From positions 1 to 64,000 of the forward strand of contig CAKSDI010000005.1 in NCBI GenBank assembly GCA_934445035.1: a stretch of DNA of 64,000 nucleotides, in the 5' to 3' direction. The notes beneath the pieces are model-generated. The model was not told the origin of the DNA. It searched no databases and was given only the letters and a program-made list of their open reading frames with translations. Both the position numbers and the translations under genes were made by a program. The DNA is from an uncultured Eubacteriales bacterium (lineage in GTDB: Bacteria; Bacillota; Clostridia; Oscillospirales; Acutalibacteraceae). Shown one piece after another: positions 1 through 8,324 of this stretch (positions within the stretch are counted from its first letter, which is position 1; each line of letters starts with the position of its first letter).

Positions 1-135
1 TCGGACCGTCCACCGGAAGGTCCGAATTTTGACTATCGTCAAAACCGTCCTGTTCGAATCTCACCTATAATAAAAAAAGAAACCGCATACTTAAAAAGTA
101 TGCAATTTCTTTTTTGGCGGAGTCGGCGAGATTCG
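1..135. repeat. Tandem repeat unit, copy 1 (tRNA-Ser 3' flank)
   Basis: This block is repeated almost base for base at 174-307; the only difference seen is one A fewer in an A-run of the second copy. It holds a 7-bp hairpin (TCGGACC/GGTCCGA), a second 7-bp hairpin (TTTTGAC/GTCAAAA), a terminator-like stem, and the last 21 nt of a tRNA-Ser gene on the minus strand. A unique GC-rich 38-bp spacer (136-173) separates the copies. The window begins at the unit boundary, so more copies may lie to the left. Confidence 0.85.
115..135 (-). pseudogene. tRNA-Ser 3'-end fragment
   Basis: Twenty-one bases on the minus strand match the 3' end of the intact tRNA-Ser at 287-375 (half of the T arm, the acceptor 3' strand and CCA). 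The match stops abruptly at 135, where an unrelated GC-rich spacer begins. Only the 3' end is present, so this cannot give a tRNA. It is a by-product of the tandem duplication or a relic of tRNA-targeted recombination. Confidence 0.7.
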
Positions 136-173
136 CTCGGCACACTGCCGTGCACCGACACGCACGCGGACTT

Positions 174-307
174 TCGGACCGTCCACCGGAAGGTCCGAAT
201 TTTGACTATCGTCAAAACCGTCCTGTTCGAATCTCACCTATAATAAAAAAGAAACCGCATACTTAAAAAGTATGCAATTTCTTTTTTGGCGGAGTCGGCG
301 AGATTCG
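174..307. repeat. Tandem repeat unit, copy 2 (joins intact tRNA-Ser)
   Basis: Second copy of the unit at 1-135. Here the tRNA 3' end runs on into a complete tRNA-Ser(CGA), so this is the parental arrangement and copy 1 the truncated duplicate. Confidence 0.85.
245..286 (-). terminator. Terminator of tRNA-Ser
   Basis: An 8-bp stem GCATACTT/AAGTATGC, extended by GAAA/TTTC, is flanked by an A-run and a T-run, so it can end transcription on either strand. It starts directly after the CCA end of tRNA-Ser. An identical hairpin is in copy 1 (about 71-114). Confidence 0.75.
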
Positions 308-375
308 AACTCGCGGGCGCGTAAGCGCTAACTGATTTCGAGTCAGCCCCGTTATGACCACTTCGATACGACTCC
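287..375 (-). tRNA. tRNA-Ser (anticodon CGA)
   Basis: The minus strand folds into a class II tRNA of about 89 nt. The acceptor stem is GGAGTCG/CGACTCC with discriminator G and an encoded CCA. The anticodon stem encloses the loop CTCGAAA (anticodon CGA), a long variable arm has a GCGC/GCGC stem, and the T arm is a perfect GCGAG-TTCGAAT-CTCGC. The long variable arm and CGA anticodon identify it as serine, reading UCG. Confidence 0.95.
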
Positions 376-448
376 GTTTATTACTGCCGCAAATTTATGC
401 GGCAAAAATTATTATAGTTTAAAAGGATCAAAAAGTCAAGTAAATATA

Positions 449-679
449 TTACAAAGTGCGGTTATAAGGCGTTTTAATATCTGTTATACCGAGGAGAAAG
501 TCGGTAGAGGTGTTATAGAGTTTTGCGAGTTTAATAAGAATATCCGTGGGTATATCTCTTAAACCTCTTTCATATCTGCTGTACTGAGGCTGTTTCATAT
601 TAAGATAATCGGAGACATATTGCTGGGAAAAATCAAAATCTTCACGCATATCTTTAAGCCGCGGATAATAATTATCCAT
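449..679 (-). CDS. XRE-family helix-turn-helix regulator (76 aa)
   Basis: Small Cro/CI-type DNA-binding protein; the HTH domain fills roughly residues 5-63 (SQQYVSDYLNMKQPQYSRYE is the HTH, followed by a typical FLLGIT end). No effector domain, so probably an autorepressor. AAGGAG stands upstream of the ATG. It is divergent from the membrane protein at 789-1088 across a 109-bp region with a consensus promoter and a palindrome, so it probably controls that gene and itself. The target is inferred. Confidence 0.85.
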   Translation of the reverse strand: MDNYYPRLKDMREDFDFSQQYVSDYLNMKQPQYSRYERGLRDIPTDILIKLAKLYNTSTDFLLGITDIKTPYNRTL

Positions 680-710
680 ATCAAAAAAGCTCCTTAATAA
701 CCATTTGGTA

Positions 711-739
711 TTGACATACTACCACAAATATGATATAAT
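711..739 (+). promoter_or_regulatory. Consensus promoter of the small membrane protein
   Basis: TTGACA (711-716), a 17-bp spacer and TATAAT (734-739) with an extended TGA just before the -10. It is a perfect sigma-A-type promoter directed at the gene at 789. Confidence 0.85.
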
Positions 740-749
740 CTGTTTGTAG

Positions 750-767
750 TATAACCATACGGTTATA
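750..767. promoter_or_regulatory. Palindromic operator candidate
   Basis: TATAACC-ATAC-GGTTATA is a perfect 7-bp inverted repeat at about the transcription start of the preceding promoter. A looser inverted repeat (TTTGGTA/TACCACAAA) surrounds the -35. Both are plausible sites for the divergent XRE regulator. Confidence 0.55.
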
Positions 768-788
768 AATTATTTTAAGGAGTTTTTT

Positions 789-1088
789 ATGAATAGTAAT
801 ATTGCGGAAAAAATTAAAGATTCATCCAGGTTTGTATGTGCATTTGGAATTATCGCTTCAATAATAGTTGGCATTAGTTTAATTACATCGGAAAGTTCGA
901 TTGGCTTTTTGGTAATAATTATTGGTGCATTTATTTCTTGGCTATCTTATATAATATTATATGGATTTGGAAAGTTGATCGAAAATTCTGAAATAATTGT
1001 TAAAAATATATCCGGAATAAAATCTTATAATGAGGATTTTAAATATAATAAAGATACATCTTCCGAAGAGAAAACCGAAAATACTTAA
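789..1088 (+). CDS. Small membrane protein, unknown function (99 aa)
   Basis: Two hydrophobic segments (about residues 16-33 and 39-62) separated by a short turn, then a charged hydrophilic C-terminal tail rich in K, E, D and N. AAGGAG lies seven bases before the ATG and a consensus promoter is upstream. I recognise no family. It is a single-gene unit divergent from an XRE regulator and closed by a terminator at 1102-1137. The pairing suggests a small regulated membrane protein, but no function can be read from the sequence. Confidence 0.75.
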   Translation: MNSNIAEKIKDSSRFVCAFGIIASIIVGISLITSESSIGFLVIIIGAFISWLSYIILYGFGKLIENSEIIVKNISGIKSYNEDFKYNKDTSSEEKTENT

Positions 1089-1101
1089 ATACATTAAAAC
1101 C

Positions 1102-1137
1102 AGCGGAGCGACGAACCTAAAAATTCGCCGCTCCGTT
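1102..1137. terminator. Bidirectional terminator between convergent genes
   Basis: A stem of about 14 bp with one mismatch and one G-T pair (AGCGGAGCGACGAA / TTCGCCGCTCCGTT) lies between the membrane protein (plus) and the DHHW protein (minus). Confidence 0.65.
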
Positions 1138-1154
1138 AGGTTTGATCTTTAATT

Positions 1155-2507
1155 TTATCCTACTAAATTCCCGAGCAGATCGACAAGCGCCGAGTTGCGG
1201 GTGGCTGAAATATTATTTATAAATATTACATCCTTTGCCCCTGTGTCGGCGGCAAGCTGAGATAGCTTTCTTTGGTCGATTTTTGAAAAATACCTATAAT
1301 CGACCACATAGACCGTATGATAATTCTGCGTTAAGAAAGGCACAAAAGCATTGCCGAACGATTCTTTTACGACTATGCAGGCGGAATTATCCGCAATTTC
1401 GGGATTTTCTATGATACCGAAAGGCTGATCGCCGCCGATAAAGGCGAGATACTTACTGCTCGGTCCCATATTATCGGCGTTACCGATGATAGGTCTTTGT
1501 GTTTCGGCGCCGTTTTCCGATTTTGTGGTCATTTGAGTGACCTGCTTCGGCTCATAGGCAAACACGGTATCGGGAGTTGCGGCAAGCTGAGGAATTTTAC
1601 CTGACTGCGCATAAAAAGTACCCAAAAATCCCTCAAACTTCTTTTCGGTGAAAGCCGAAAGGGGAGCGGGAGTTACACCTTTTGCTTTCATCAGCGCGTC
1701 ATAAGTATAATAAGCGCCGAGAGCTGTCCAGTGGTGGTCGGTACGGAAATAAAGATATTCGTTTCTATGAGCGCGGAGCGCCGAATAAGCGTCTACCTTT
1801 TTAACATTATCGCCCATACAGGAATAAAAGTAATCTATAGCTTTTTTCTGATTTGTGGAGTTTATATTTGCGATAACATCGTCGGGCGCGGTGATACCGA
1901 TCGCCGTGGGAATGATAATATCATAGAGATTTGAGATATTTGAAAGGGAATCCGCCGCGCGGTTTACGCAGGCGTTATATCTTTCGGCTATGCCCTGATT
2001 GAAATTATAATATTCATAAGCCGAGTTGTCGATAAGCAGGATCGCCCCTAAATTTTCGACTGATTTGGCAGGGGGAACTGTCGGCTCGGAGGTTTGAGGT
2101 TTTGAAGATGAGCTATCGGCTTTTTTATCGGAGGATTTATTATCCTTATCGGGAATATCGTCGGACTTTTCGACTTTTCCGTGGATCTGCACGGAGGTTT
2201 TACCGAAAGAGCCTGTCATAAACCCATTAATTTTTACGAGCGTATCGCGGCCGGGAAAGGTATCCGAATACCAAAGGCTGATATTATCGAAATAATCGCC
2301 CGAAAACAGTGAAGAAAAAGAAAACTTCGGGAATTTAGCGAGCTCTCTTTTTTCTGTTTCCGATTTTTTAGGCCTCAGCGACGGAACGAGCGCTATTACC
2401 GCAACGCTGAAAAGCGCGAGGAAAAACACGCGGTTTAAATTAAAATCGATAGCCTGATTAAACCTAAGCTTTTTAATTTCATTCTTTTTATTATCGGAAT
2501 TTTCCAA
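1155..2507 (-). CDS. DHHW-family protein, AlgJ-like O-acetylation partner
   Basis: A 450-aa protein with one N-terminal membrane anchor (about 27-44), a low-complexity Lys/Asp/Ser linker (about 113-147) and an extracytoplasmic SGNH-like domain. The family motif Asp-His-His-Trp is at 257-260, and the conserved Phe-Pro-Gly-Arg-Asp is near 84-88. Proteins of this type act with an MBOAT partner to O-acetylate exopolysaccharides or wall polymers; here that partner is immediately upstream (22-bp gap). The start is a TTG eight bases after AGGTGA. The polymer substrate is not encoded nearby and stays unknown. Confidence 0.85.
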   Translation of the reverse strand: MENSDNKKNEIKKLRFNQAIDFNLNRVFFLALFSVAVIALVPSLRPKKSETEKRELAKFPKFSFSSLFSGDYFDNISLWYSDTFPGRDTLVKINGFMTGSFGKTSVQIHGKVEKSDDIPDKDNKSSDKKADSSSSKPQTSEPTVPPAKSVENLGAILLIDNSAYEYYNFNQGIAERYNACVNRAADSLSNISNLYDIIIPTAIGITAPDDVIANINSTNQKKAIDYFYSCMGDNVKKVDAYSALRAHRNEYLYFRTDHHWTALGAYYTYDALMKAKGVTPAPLSAFTEKKFEGFLGTFYAQSGKIPQLAATPDTVFAYEPKQVTQMTTKSENGAETQRPIIGNADNMGPSSKYLAFIGGDQPFGIIENPEIADNSACIVVKESFGNAFVPFLTQNYHTVYVVDYRYFSKIDQRKLSQLAADTGAKDVIFINNISATRNSALVDLLGNLVG

Positions 2508-2529
2508 AATCAGCTCACCTCTTTTTTAT

Positions 2530-3981
2530 CTAAAATTGGAAATAGATAAACGGATTATACGAATCGCCTGCAAGCGCTGCCACGGATACGAAAAGCAACG
2601 CGAAAGGCAGAAGAATTCTTGCAATAAAATAAATGGGTTTAAACGTCGGCTTTTCGAAAGCTTTATCAAAGATCTTATTATTAAGATACTTAAAAAGCGG
2701 AGTGCAGGCGGCGGCAGAAAATATGATTATAAAGGCATACTGCCCGATATATGTAAGAGTTTCAAAATCGAAAAATTTATTGGAATAAGCGCCGAACATA
2801 CCCTTTAAAACATTTATTACAGCGGTTAAATTTCTGAATCTGAAAAGCACCCAGCCGAAAAGAATAACAAGGCAAAGATAGATATGAGAAACCACCTTGC
2901 TTTTTTCGAGCGGTTTTAAAAGGAATATTTTTTCGATAAGTATAAACACGAAGAAGTAAAGTCCCCAAAGGACATAGTTCCAGGAGGCGCCGTGCCAAAG
3001 GCCTGTTAAAAACCAGACGGTGAGCAGGTTAAGGGCGGTTTTAAGAGCGCCCTTACGGTTGCCCCCTAAGGGGATATAAACATAATCTCTGAAAAACGAG
3101 CCTAAAGAGATATGCCATCTTCGCCAGAACTCGGTAACGCTTTTTGAGATATAAGGGTAATTGAAATTTTCTCTATATTTAAAGCCTATCATTTTACCCA
3201 TTCCGATAGCCATATCGGAATAAGCGGAAAAATCGAGATAGATCTGAAGAGCATAGGCAAAGATACCTACCCAAAGCCCTAAGATACTTGTTTGCTTGCC
3301 TATATTTACAGCGGCTTTGCCTGTAACGGCGGTGCCGAGCAGAGCGTCGCACAGAGCGCTGCAGGCATTGGCGAGGACAGCTTTTTTTGCGAGCCCGTAG
3401 GTAAATCTTCTTATTCCCTCGGCTACTTCAAGCTTTGATATTTTGCGGTTTTCAAGCTGCTCGTTAATATCCTTGTATCTGACGATAGGGCCTGCAATAC
3501 ACTGATGAAACAGGCTGACATACAAAAGAAGTTTTGCAAAATTTCTTTGCGCGGGGACTTCTTTTCTGTAAACATCAACAACATAGGAGATAAGCTGAAA
3601 GGTATAAAAGGAAATTCCGATAGGCAAAATTATGCTCGGAACAGTTTTGGGAAAGCCTGTTAAAAATTTGAGGTTGGAAAGCAGGAAAGAGCCGTATTTA
3701 AACACGGCGAGCAACCCTAAATTAATAACGAGCATAGCGGCTACGCCGCATTTCGCTTTTATGCTTTTAAATTCCTGCTTATCAATATAATTTGCGCATA
3801 AATAATCCGCAAGGGTCATAAAAACAAGCAGCAGAACATAGACCGGTTCTCCGCAGGCATAAAAAATCAGCGAGAAAACCAGCATTACAATATTTTTTGC
3901 TTTTATACTTCCGGCAATACTGTAAGTCAAGAGATTGAGCGGAAGAAAGAAAAAGATAAAAAGAAGACTTGAAAATACCAA
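2530..3981 (-). CDS. MBOAT O-acyltransferase, AlgI-like
   Basis: A polytopic membrane protein of 483 aa. The N-terminus MVFSSLLFIFFFLPL is typical of AlgI-type MBOATs, and the conserved region FWRRWHISL (about 285-293) and the catalytic histidine in LWHGASW (His 330) are intact. It passes acyl (usually acetyl) groups across the membrane to a partner such as the DHHW protein encoded just downstream. The start is TTG with a weak GGTG upstream; the protein start matches the family, so TTG is preferred. A perfect palindrome precedes the gene. Confidence 0.9.
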   Translation of the reverse strand: MVFSSLLFIFFFLPLNLLTYSIAGSIKAKNIVMLVFSLIFYACGEPVYVLLLVFMTLADYLCANYIDKQEFKSIKAKCGVAAMLVINLGLLAVFKYGSFLLSNLKFLTGFPKTVPSIILPIGISFYTFQLISYVVDVYRKEVPAQRNFAKLLLYVSLFHQCIAGPIVRYKDINEQLENRKISKLEVAEGIRRFTYGLAKKAVLANACSALCDALLGTAVTGKAAVNIGKQTSILGLWVGIFAYALQIYLDFSAYSDMAIGMGKMIGFKYRENFNYPYISKSVTEFWRRWHISLGSFFRDYVYIPLGGNRKGALKTALNLLTVWFLTGLWHGASWNYVLWGLYFFVFILIEKIFLLKPLEKSKVVSHIYLCLVILFGWVLFRFRNLTAVINVLKGMFGAYSNKFFDFETLTYIGQYAFIIIFSAAACTPLFKYLNNKIFDKAFEKPTFKPIYFIARILLPFALLFVSVAALAGDSYNPFIYFQF

Positions 3982-3999
3982 ACTTATACACCGCTATGT

Positions 4000-4021
4000 A
4001 AGGCAGGAAATTTCCTGCCTT
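4000..4021. terminator. 22-bp perfect palindrome between M18 and MBOAT genes
   Basis: AAGGCAGGAAA followed at once by its inverse TTTCCTGCCTT. It lies in the 44-bp gap after the M18 gene (minus strand) and just before the MBOAT start. There is no T-run in the minus direction, so it could be an mRNA 3'-end hairpin, a weak terminator, or an operator. Confidence 0.45.
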
Positions 4022-4025
4022 TATT

Positions 4026-5414
4026 TTATTTCATAAATTCATACATTGCTTTAAAGCACATATATATATCGAACTTTGCAGTGGTTTCAAAAGGCGCGTG
4101 CATAGAAAGCACGGGAACGCCTAAGTCTATAACATCAACGCCCATATCGGCGATATATTTAGCGACTGTTCCGCCGCCGCCGATATCCACCTTGCCAAGC
4201 TCGCCTATCTGCCATTTTATGCCGGCATTATCGAGCATAGAACGGATCTGTGCGACATATTCAGCCGAGGCGTCGTTAGTATCGCTTTTGCCTCTGGCGC
4301 CTGTGTATTTTGTGACAACAACGCCGTAATTGAGGAACGAGGCATTTCTCTTTTCCATGACATCCTGGAAAGTCGGGTCCGTTCCTGCGTTTACATCGGC
4401 AGAAAGGCAGCGCGAGTGTCTTAATGTGACTGTCGGATCGCCGCCCGATACATAGCAAAGATCGCCTATAACATATCTTAAGAAATCGGAATTGAGGCCT
4501 GTGTTGCCTTCGGAGCCTATCTCTTCCTTATCCGTTAAAATTGCAAGCGCGGTCTTTTTCGGGTTTTCGACATTTAAAACGGCGGTGAGAGCGGGGTAAG
4601 CGCAAACCCTGTCGTCCTGACCGTAAGAACCTACCATTGAGCGGTCAAAACCTAAGTCGCAGGCTTTTGCTGCGGGCACTATTTCAAGCTCGGCTGAAAG
4701 AAAGTCTTCTTCCGTAACGCCGTATTTCTCATTTAATATCTTTAAAATATTAAGCTTAACAAGCTCGCTGCCCTCGTCGTCTTTAAAAGGCCTGCTTCCT
4801 ATCAGCACATTTAACTCTTCTCCTCTTATACCGTCGGGCAAAGAGCGCTTATTCTGCTCGGAGGCGAGGTGGGGAAGAAGATCGTTTACAACAAATTTTG
4901 GATCGCTATCGTCTTCGCCGATATTTACCGAAACGGCGCTGCCGTCTTTTTTAGCAAACACGCCGTGAATTGCCAGAGGAACAGTCGGCCACTGATACTT
5001 TCTTATTCCGCCGTAATAATGTGTTTTAAAAAGAGCAAGTTCTATTTCTTCGTAAAGGGGGTTCGGTTTAAGGTCAAGACGGGGAGAATCGATATGAGCG
5101 GCGGTGATATTTATGCCGTTTTCGATATCCTCTTTTCCTATGACCGCGAAAGCGACGGTCTTTCCCCTATTATTGAAATAAACCTTATCGCCTGGATTAT
5201 ATTTTTCGTTTCGTGAAAATTCCTTAAATCCTTTTTCCTTTGCCGCGGCTATAGCGTTTTTGACAGCTTCGCGCTCGGTTTTTGAAGCATTTAAGAATTT
5301 TTTATAGTCTTCGCAGTAATCGGTTATTTCATTCCACTCTTTTTCGGTGATATTTTTAAGACCGTTTTCGTGTTTTAAAAAAAGTTTTTCTTTAAGTTCA
5401 TTGTATTCAGACAT
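4026..5414 (-). CDS. M18-family aminopeptidase
   Basis: A 462-aa cytoplasmic metallo-aminopeptidase of the M18 family (aspartyl aminopeptidase / ApeA-like), which removes N-terminal residues from peptides. Metal-site motifs are visible in order: HIDSPRLDLK, GSYGQDDRV, TDKEEIGSEGN (catalytic Glu pair), SADVNAGTDP and the C-terminal LSMHAPFE. The length fits the family. The start overlaps the end of coaE by 8 bp, so it is the last gene of the DUF951-prfA-sua5-coaE operon. Peptide preference cannot be read. Confidence 0.92.
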   Translation of the reverse strand: MSEYNELKEKLFLKHENGLKNITEKEWNEITDYCEDYKKFLNASKTEREAVKNAIAAAKEKGFKEFSRNEKYNPGDKVYFNNRGKTVAFAVIGKEDIENGINITAAHIDSPRLDLKPNPLYEEIELALFKTHYYGGIRKYQWPTVPLAIHGVFAKKDGSAVSVNIGEDDSDPKFVVNDLLPHLASEQNKRSLPDGIRGEELNVLIGSRPFKDDEGSELVKLNILKILNEKYGVTEEDFLSAELEIVPAAKACDLGFDRSMVGSYGQDDRVCAYPALTAVLNVENPKKTALAILTDKEEIGSEGNTGLNSDFLRYVIGDLCYVSGGDPTVTLRHSRCLSADVNAGTDPTFQDVMEKRNASFLNYGVVVTKYTGARGKSDTNDASAEYVAQIRSMLDNAGIKWQIGELGKVDIGGGGTVAKYIADMGVDVIDLGVPVLSMHAPFETTAKFDIYMCFKAMYEFMK

Positions 5415-6000
5415 TTTCTTTTTCCTTTCTGCAGTTATTTAAAAATTCACGGAATTTTTCTGAAAATTCTTCCAAATTTCCGTCATTATAAATTATTCTA
5501 TCCGCTTTAGATAAATAGTATTCGTCGCCTTTCCCGGCGCCGATCCTTAGAAGTGCGTCAGGCTCTGATATGTTATCCCGGGCAAGAATTCTTTTAAGCC
5601 TTATCTCTTTTTTTGAAAGCACGGCAACGGTTTTATCGCAGATAGAATCAAGTCCGCTTTCAAAAAGCGTGGGTGCGTCTATTAACACAAAGTCGGAGTT
5701 TATCTTCTCTTTTACTATCCTTATAATAAAGGGGAAAAGAGTTCTGTTTAAAAGCTCGGTGCTTTCTTTTGAAGAAAAGGCTTTTTTAGCTAACCGCTTT
5801 CTTACTATTTCTTTATTTTCATCGAGGATATCTTCTCCGAAAGAAGAGATCACGGCATAATATCCGCCGCTGTCCTTTATTACGGCTTCTCTTGCGCAAA
5901 GGTCGCAATCGATAACCTGAAATCTTAAATCCCCGGCTATTTTTGCGGCGGTGCTTTTTCCGGCACCGGTGGGACCTGTTAAACCTATTATAAGTTTCAT
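5407..6000 (-). CDS. coaE: Dephospho-CoA kinase
   Basis: A 197-aa P-loop kinase that phosphorylates dephospho-CoA at the ribose 3'-hydroxyl, the last step of CoA synthesis. The P-loop GPTGAGKST is at residues 9-17, followed by the family's IDCDLCARE and the LIDAPTLFESGL region. Length is normal. It overlaps the Sua5/TsaC gene by 4 bp upstream and the M18 gene by 8 bp downstream, indicating translational coupling. Confidence 0.95.
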   Translation of the reverse strand: MKLIIGLTGPTGAGKSTAAKIAGDLRFQVIDCDLCAREAVIKDSGGYYAVISSFGEDILDENKEIVRKRLAKKAFSSKESTELLNRTLFPFIIRIVKEKINSDFVLIDAPTLFESGLDSICDKTVAVLSKKEIRLKRILARDNISEPDALLRIGAGKGDEYYLSKADRIIYNDGNLEEFSEKFREFLNNCRKEKENV

Positions 6001-7019
6001 AGCGTCACCGTTTTAAAAGCGGCGGCGCGGATAAGCCTGTTATAAACCGCAAGTCCCACGCCTGATTTTGACGGTGCGTGGACATAGAGTTCCTCGGCTT
6101 TAAGATCGTCTGCTTTTCTAAGGGCTGTGAAAACATTTTTTGCAAGAGTTTTTTCGTCTTTTTTCGTTCCGTATACCAAATAGGGGATTTTTAAAAGATC
6201 TTTATCCTCTTCAAAGCAAAGCGCCGCGCAGTTAGGCTTTTTATTCACAAACTGAGCAAATTTTTCGCAGTCGCCCTCAACGAGGTAGGTACAGGTTTTA
6301 GGGGCGTAATGCTTATATTTCATTCCGGGCGAGGAAACTTTTTCTCCGCTTTTTATCATATTGAGCACCGCTTTATCGACTTCGATATCGGGCAGGACTT
6401 TTTTTAACTGCTCTAAAGTCACAGCCCCCGGTCTTAAAAGCTTCGGAGGGTTTGTGACGAGTGTAATAACGGTTGACTCTACCCCGACTGAGCAATCTTT
6501 TCCGCAGACGACCGCGTCTATCTTTCCGCCGAGGTCGCTTATAACATATTGAGCCGAGGTGGGGCTGGGCGCGCCCGAAAGATTTGCCGAGGGAGCGGCG
6601 AGAGGGGTTTCGCTTTCTCTTATTATATCGCGCGCCGTTTTATCAGACGGCATTCTCACTGCGACCGTATCAAGCCCTGCGCTCACGCTTTTAGGAATAT
6701 TATCCGATCTTTTAAGGATCATTGTAAAAGGTCCGGGCCAAAATGCTTCTGCGCATAAATAGGCGGACTTCGGGATATCTTTTGCTGCGAATTCAAGTGT
6801 TTTTACATCGCATATATGCACGATAAGGGGGTTATCCTGCGGTCTGCCCTTAGCTTTAAAGATATTCTTAACAGCCTCTTCGTTGGTGCAGTCCGCCGCA
6901 AGGCCGTAAACCGTTTCGGTGGGAATGGCAACGATACCGCCGTTTTTTAAAATTTCGGCGGCTTTGCGTATCTTATTTTCGTAATCGCCGCTTAAAATAT
7001 CAAGCTTTAAGGTTTCCAA
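5997..7019 (-). CDS. L-threonylcarbamoyladenylate synthase (Sua5/TsaC type)
   Basis: A 340-aa protein with an N-terminal YrdC/TsaC domain (about 12-200; IPTETVYGLA, KAKGRPQDNPL, APSANLSG) and a C-terminal Sua5 domain. It makes threonylcarbamoyl-AMP from threonine, bicarbonate and ATP for the t6A37 tRNA modification. The second domain makes it the long Sua5 form rather than short TsaC. It lies between prfA and coaE, overlapping coaE by 4 bp. A link between release factor and tRNA-modification genes is common in bacteria. Confidence 0.93.
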   Translation of the reverse strand: METLKLDILSGDYENKIRKAAEILKNGGIVAIPTETVYGLAADCTNEEAVKNIFKAKGRPQDNPLIVHICDVKTLEFAAKDIPKSAYLCAEAFWPGPFTMILKRSDNIPKSVSAGLDTVAVRMPSDKTARDIIRESETPLAAPSANLSGAPSPTSAQYVISDLGGKIDAVVCGKDCSVGVESTVITLVTNPPKLLRPGAVTLEQLKKVLPDIEVDKAVLNMIKSGEKVSSPGMKYKHYAPKTCTYLVEGDCEKFAQFVNKKPNCAALCFEEDKDLLKIPYLVYGTKKDEKTLAKNVFTALRKADDLKAEELYVHAPSKSGVGLAVYNRLIRAAAFKTVTL

Positions 7020-7039
7020 AAATATTACTTCCTTTTTTA

Positions 7040-8110
7040 TCAGGTTTCCTGTTCGTCGAGCGCTTTAGTGCGGTAATAGGTAGTAAGGGCGTCGATTATC
7101 TCGTCAAGATCGCCGTCAAGCACGGAAAAGAGCTTATATAAAGTAAGCCCTATTCTATGATCGGTCACTCTGCCCTGAGGGTAGTTATAAGTCCTTATTC
7201 TCTCACTGCGGTCGCCCGAGCCTACCTGACTTTTTCTATCCGCCGCGATAGCCTCGTCGTGCTCAAGCTTTGCCGCGTCAAAAAGGCGGGCGCGAAGCAC
7301 TCGCATAGCCTTTTCGCGGTTTTTAAACTGGCTTCGCTCGTCCTGGCATTCCACCACAGTATTAGTGGGAATATGGGTAATTCTTATTGCAGAAGAAGTT
7401 TTATTAATATGCTGGCCTCCGGCGCCTGAAGATCTATAGGTATCGATCTTAAGGTCGGCAGGGTTTATATCTACTTCGACCTCGTCAGCCTCCGGCATAA
7501 CGGCGACAGTTACCGCAGAAGTGTGGATTCTGCCCTGAGTTTCCGTATCGGGCACTCTTTGCACTCTATGCGTTCCGCTTTCATATTTGAATTTCTGATA
7601 AGCGCCTTTTCCCTCTATCATAAAGCTTATTTCTTTAAAGCCGCCGAGCTCGGTTTCATTTGAAGATGTTATCTCGGTCTTAAATCCTTTTGACTGCGAA
7701 AACATCGAGTACATTCTGAATAATGCCGCGGCAAAAAGCGCCGCTTCTTCGCCGCCCGTTCCCGCTCTGATTTCGACGATTATGTTCTTTTCGTCATTCG
7801 GGTCCTTAGGCAAAAGAAGAATTTTAAGCTCTTCGGATATTTTTTCGATATTTTTTCGGGTGAGCGAAAGCTCTTCGCTTGCAAGCTCCCTTAATTCCTT
7901 ATCGCTTTCGCTTTCAATTATCTCCATAGCCTGAGCCTCATCGCTCTTTGCTTTTTTATATTCTCTGAATTTTTCAACTATCGGCTCAAGCGAGCTTTGC
8001 TCCTTCATAAGCTCTGTGAACTCTGAAACATTCGCCGCGATCTCCGGCCGCGCTATCCTTTCGCACAGCTGCTCATATCTGCTTTCAACTGCAGACAGCT
8101 TTTCAAACAT
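7040..8110 (-). CDS. prfA: Peptide chain release factor 1
   Basis: A 356-aa class I release factor for UAA/UAG. The catalytic GGQ is at 231-233 in [12 protein letters not shown]. The codon-recognition tripeptide region reads [15 protein letters not shown], where PDT (187-189) is the Pro-x-Thr type of RF1 rather than the SPF of RF2. Length and domain order are normal. It follows the DUF951 gene with a 2-bp gap and precedes the Sua5/TsaC gene. Confidence 0.97.
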   Translation of the reverse strand: MFEKLSAVESRYEQLCERIARPEIAANVSEFTELMKEQSSLEPIVEKFREYKKAKSDEAQAMEIIESESDKELRELASEELSLTRKNIEKISEELKILLLPKDPNDEKNIIVEIRAGTGGEEAALFAAALFRMYSMFSQSKGFKTEITSSNETELGGFKEISFMIEGKGAYQKFKYESGTHRVQRVPDTETQGRIHTSAVTVAVMPEADEVEVDINPADLKIDTYRSSGAGGQHINKTSSAIRITHIPTNTVVECQDERSQFKNREKAMRVLRARLFDAAKLEHDEAIAADRKSQVGSGDRSERIRTYNYPQGRVTDHRIGLTLYKLFSVLDGDLDEIIDALTTYYRTKALDEQET

Positions 8111-8112
8111 TA

Positions 8113-8301
8113 TTAATTATCCTTTTCTTCAATGATTTTTTTGATGCTTTTTTCAGCTTTTGCCCTCGGCACCATTATTTCTCTTGAACAGCCTAAACAC
8201 TTAAGCTTAAAGTCCATTCCGATACGCGTTATTTCAAACTCATTGCAGCCGCAGGGGTGCTTTTTTTTCATCACGACTTTATCGCCGACATTTATATCCA
8301 T
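8113..8301 (-). CDS. DUF951 protein with four-cysteine zinc motif (62 aa)
   Basis: A short basic protein of the DUF951 type. Cysteines at 17, 19, 35 and 38 (CGC and CLGC) form a likely zinc knuckle, with [12 protein letters not shown] as the family hallmark. First gene of the prfA operon, with AAGGA before the ATG and its own promoter at 8325-8353. Function unknown; four cysteines in a small basic protein suggest nucleic-acid binding, but that is inference. Confidence 0.88.
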   Translation of the reverse strand: MDINVGDKVVMKKKHPCGCNEFEITRIGMDFKLKCLGCSREIMVPRAKAEKSIKKIIEEKDN

Positions 8302-8324
8302 TCAATCAATCCTTTTTAAGTAAA

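Noticed and set aside
1..375. Integrated mobile element at tRNA-Ser
   Set aside because: The duplicated tRNA end fits, but only 38 bp lies between the copies and there is no integrase in the window; kept as a finding, not called an element.
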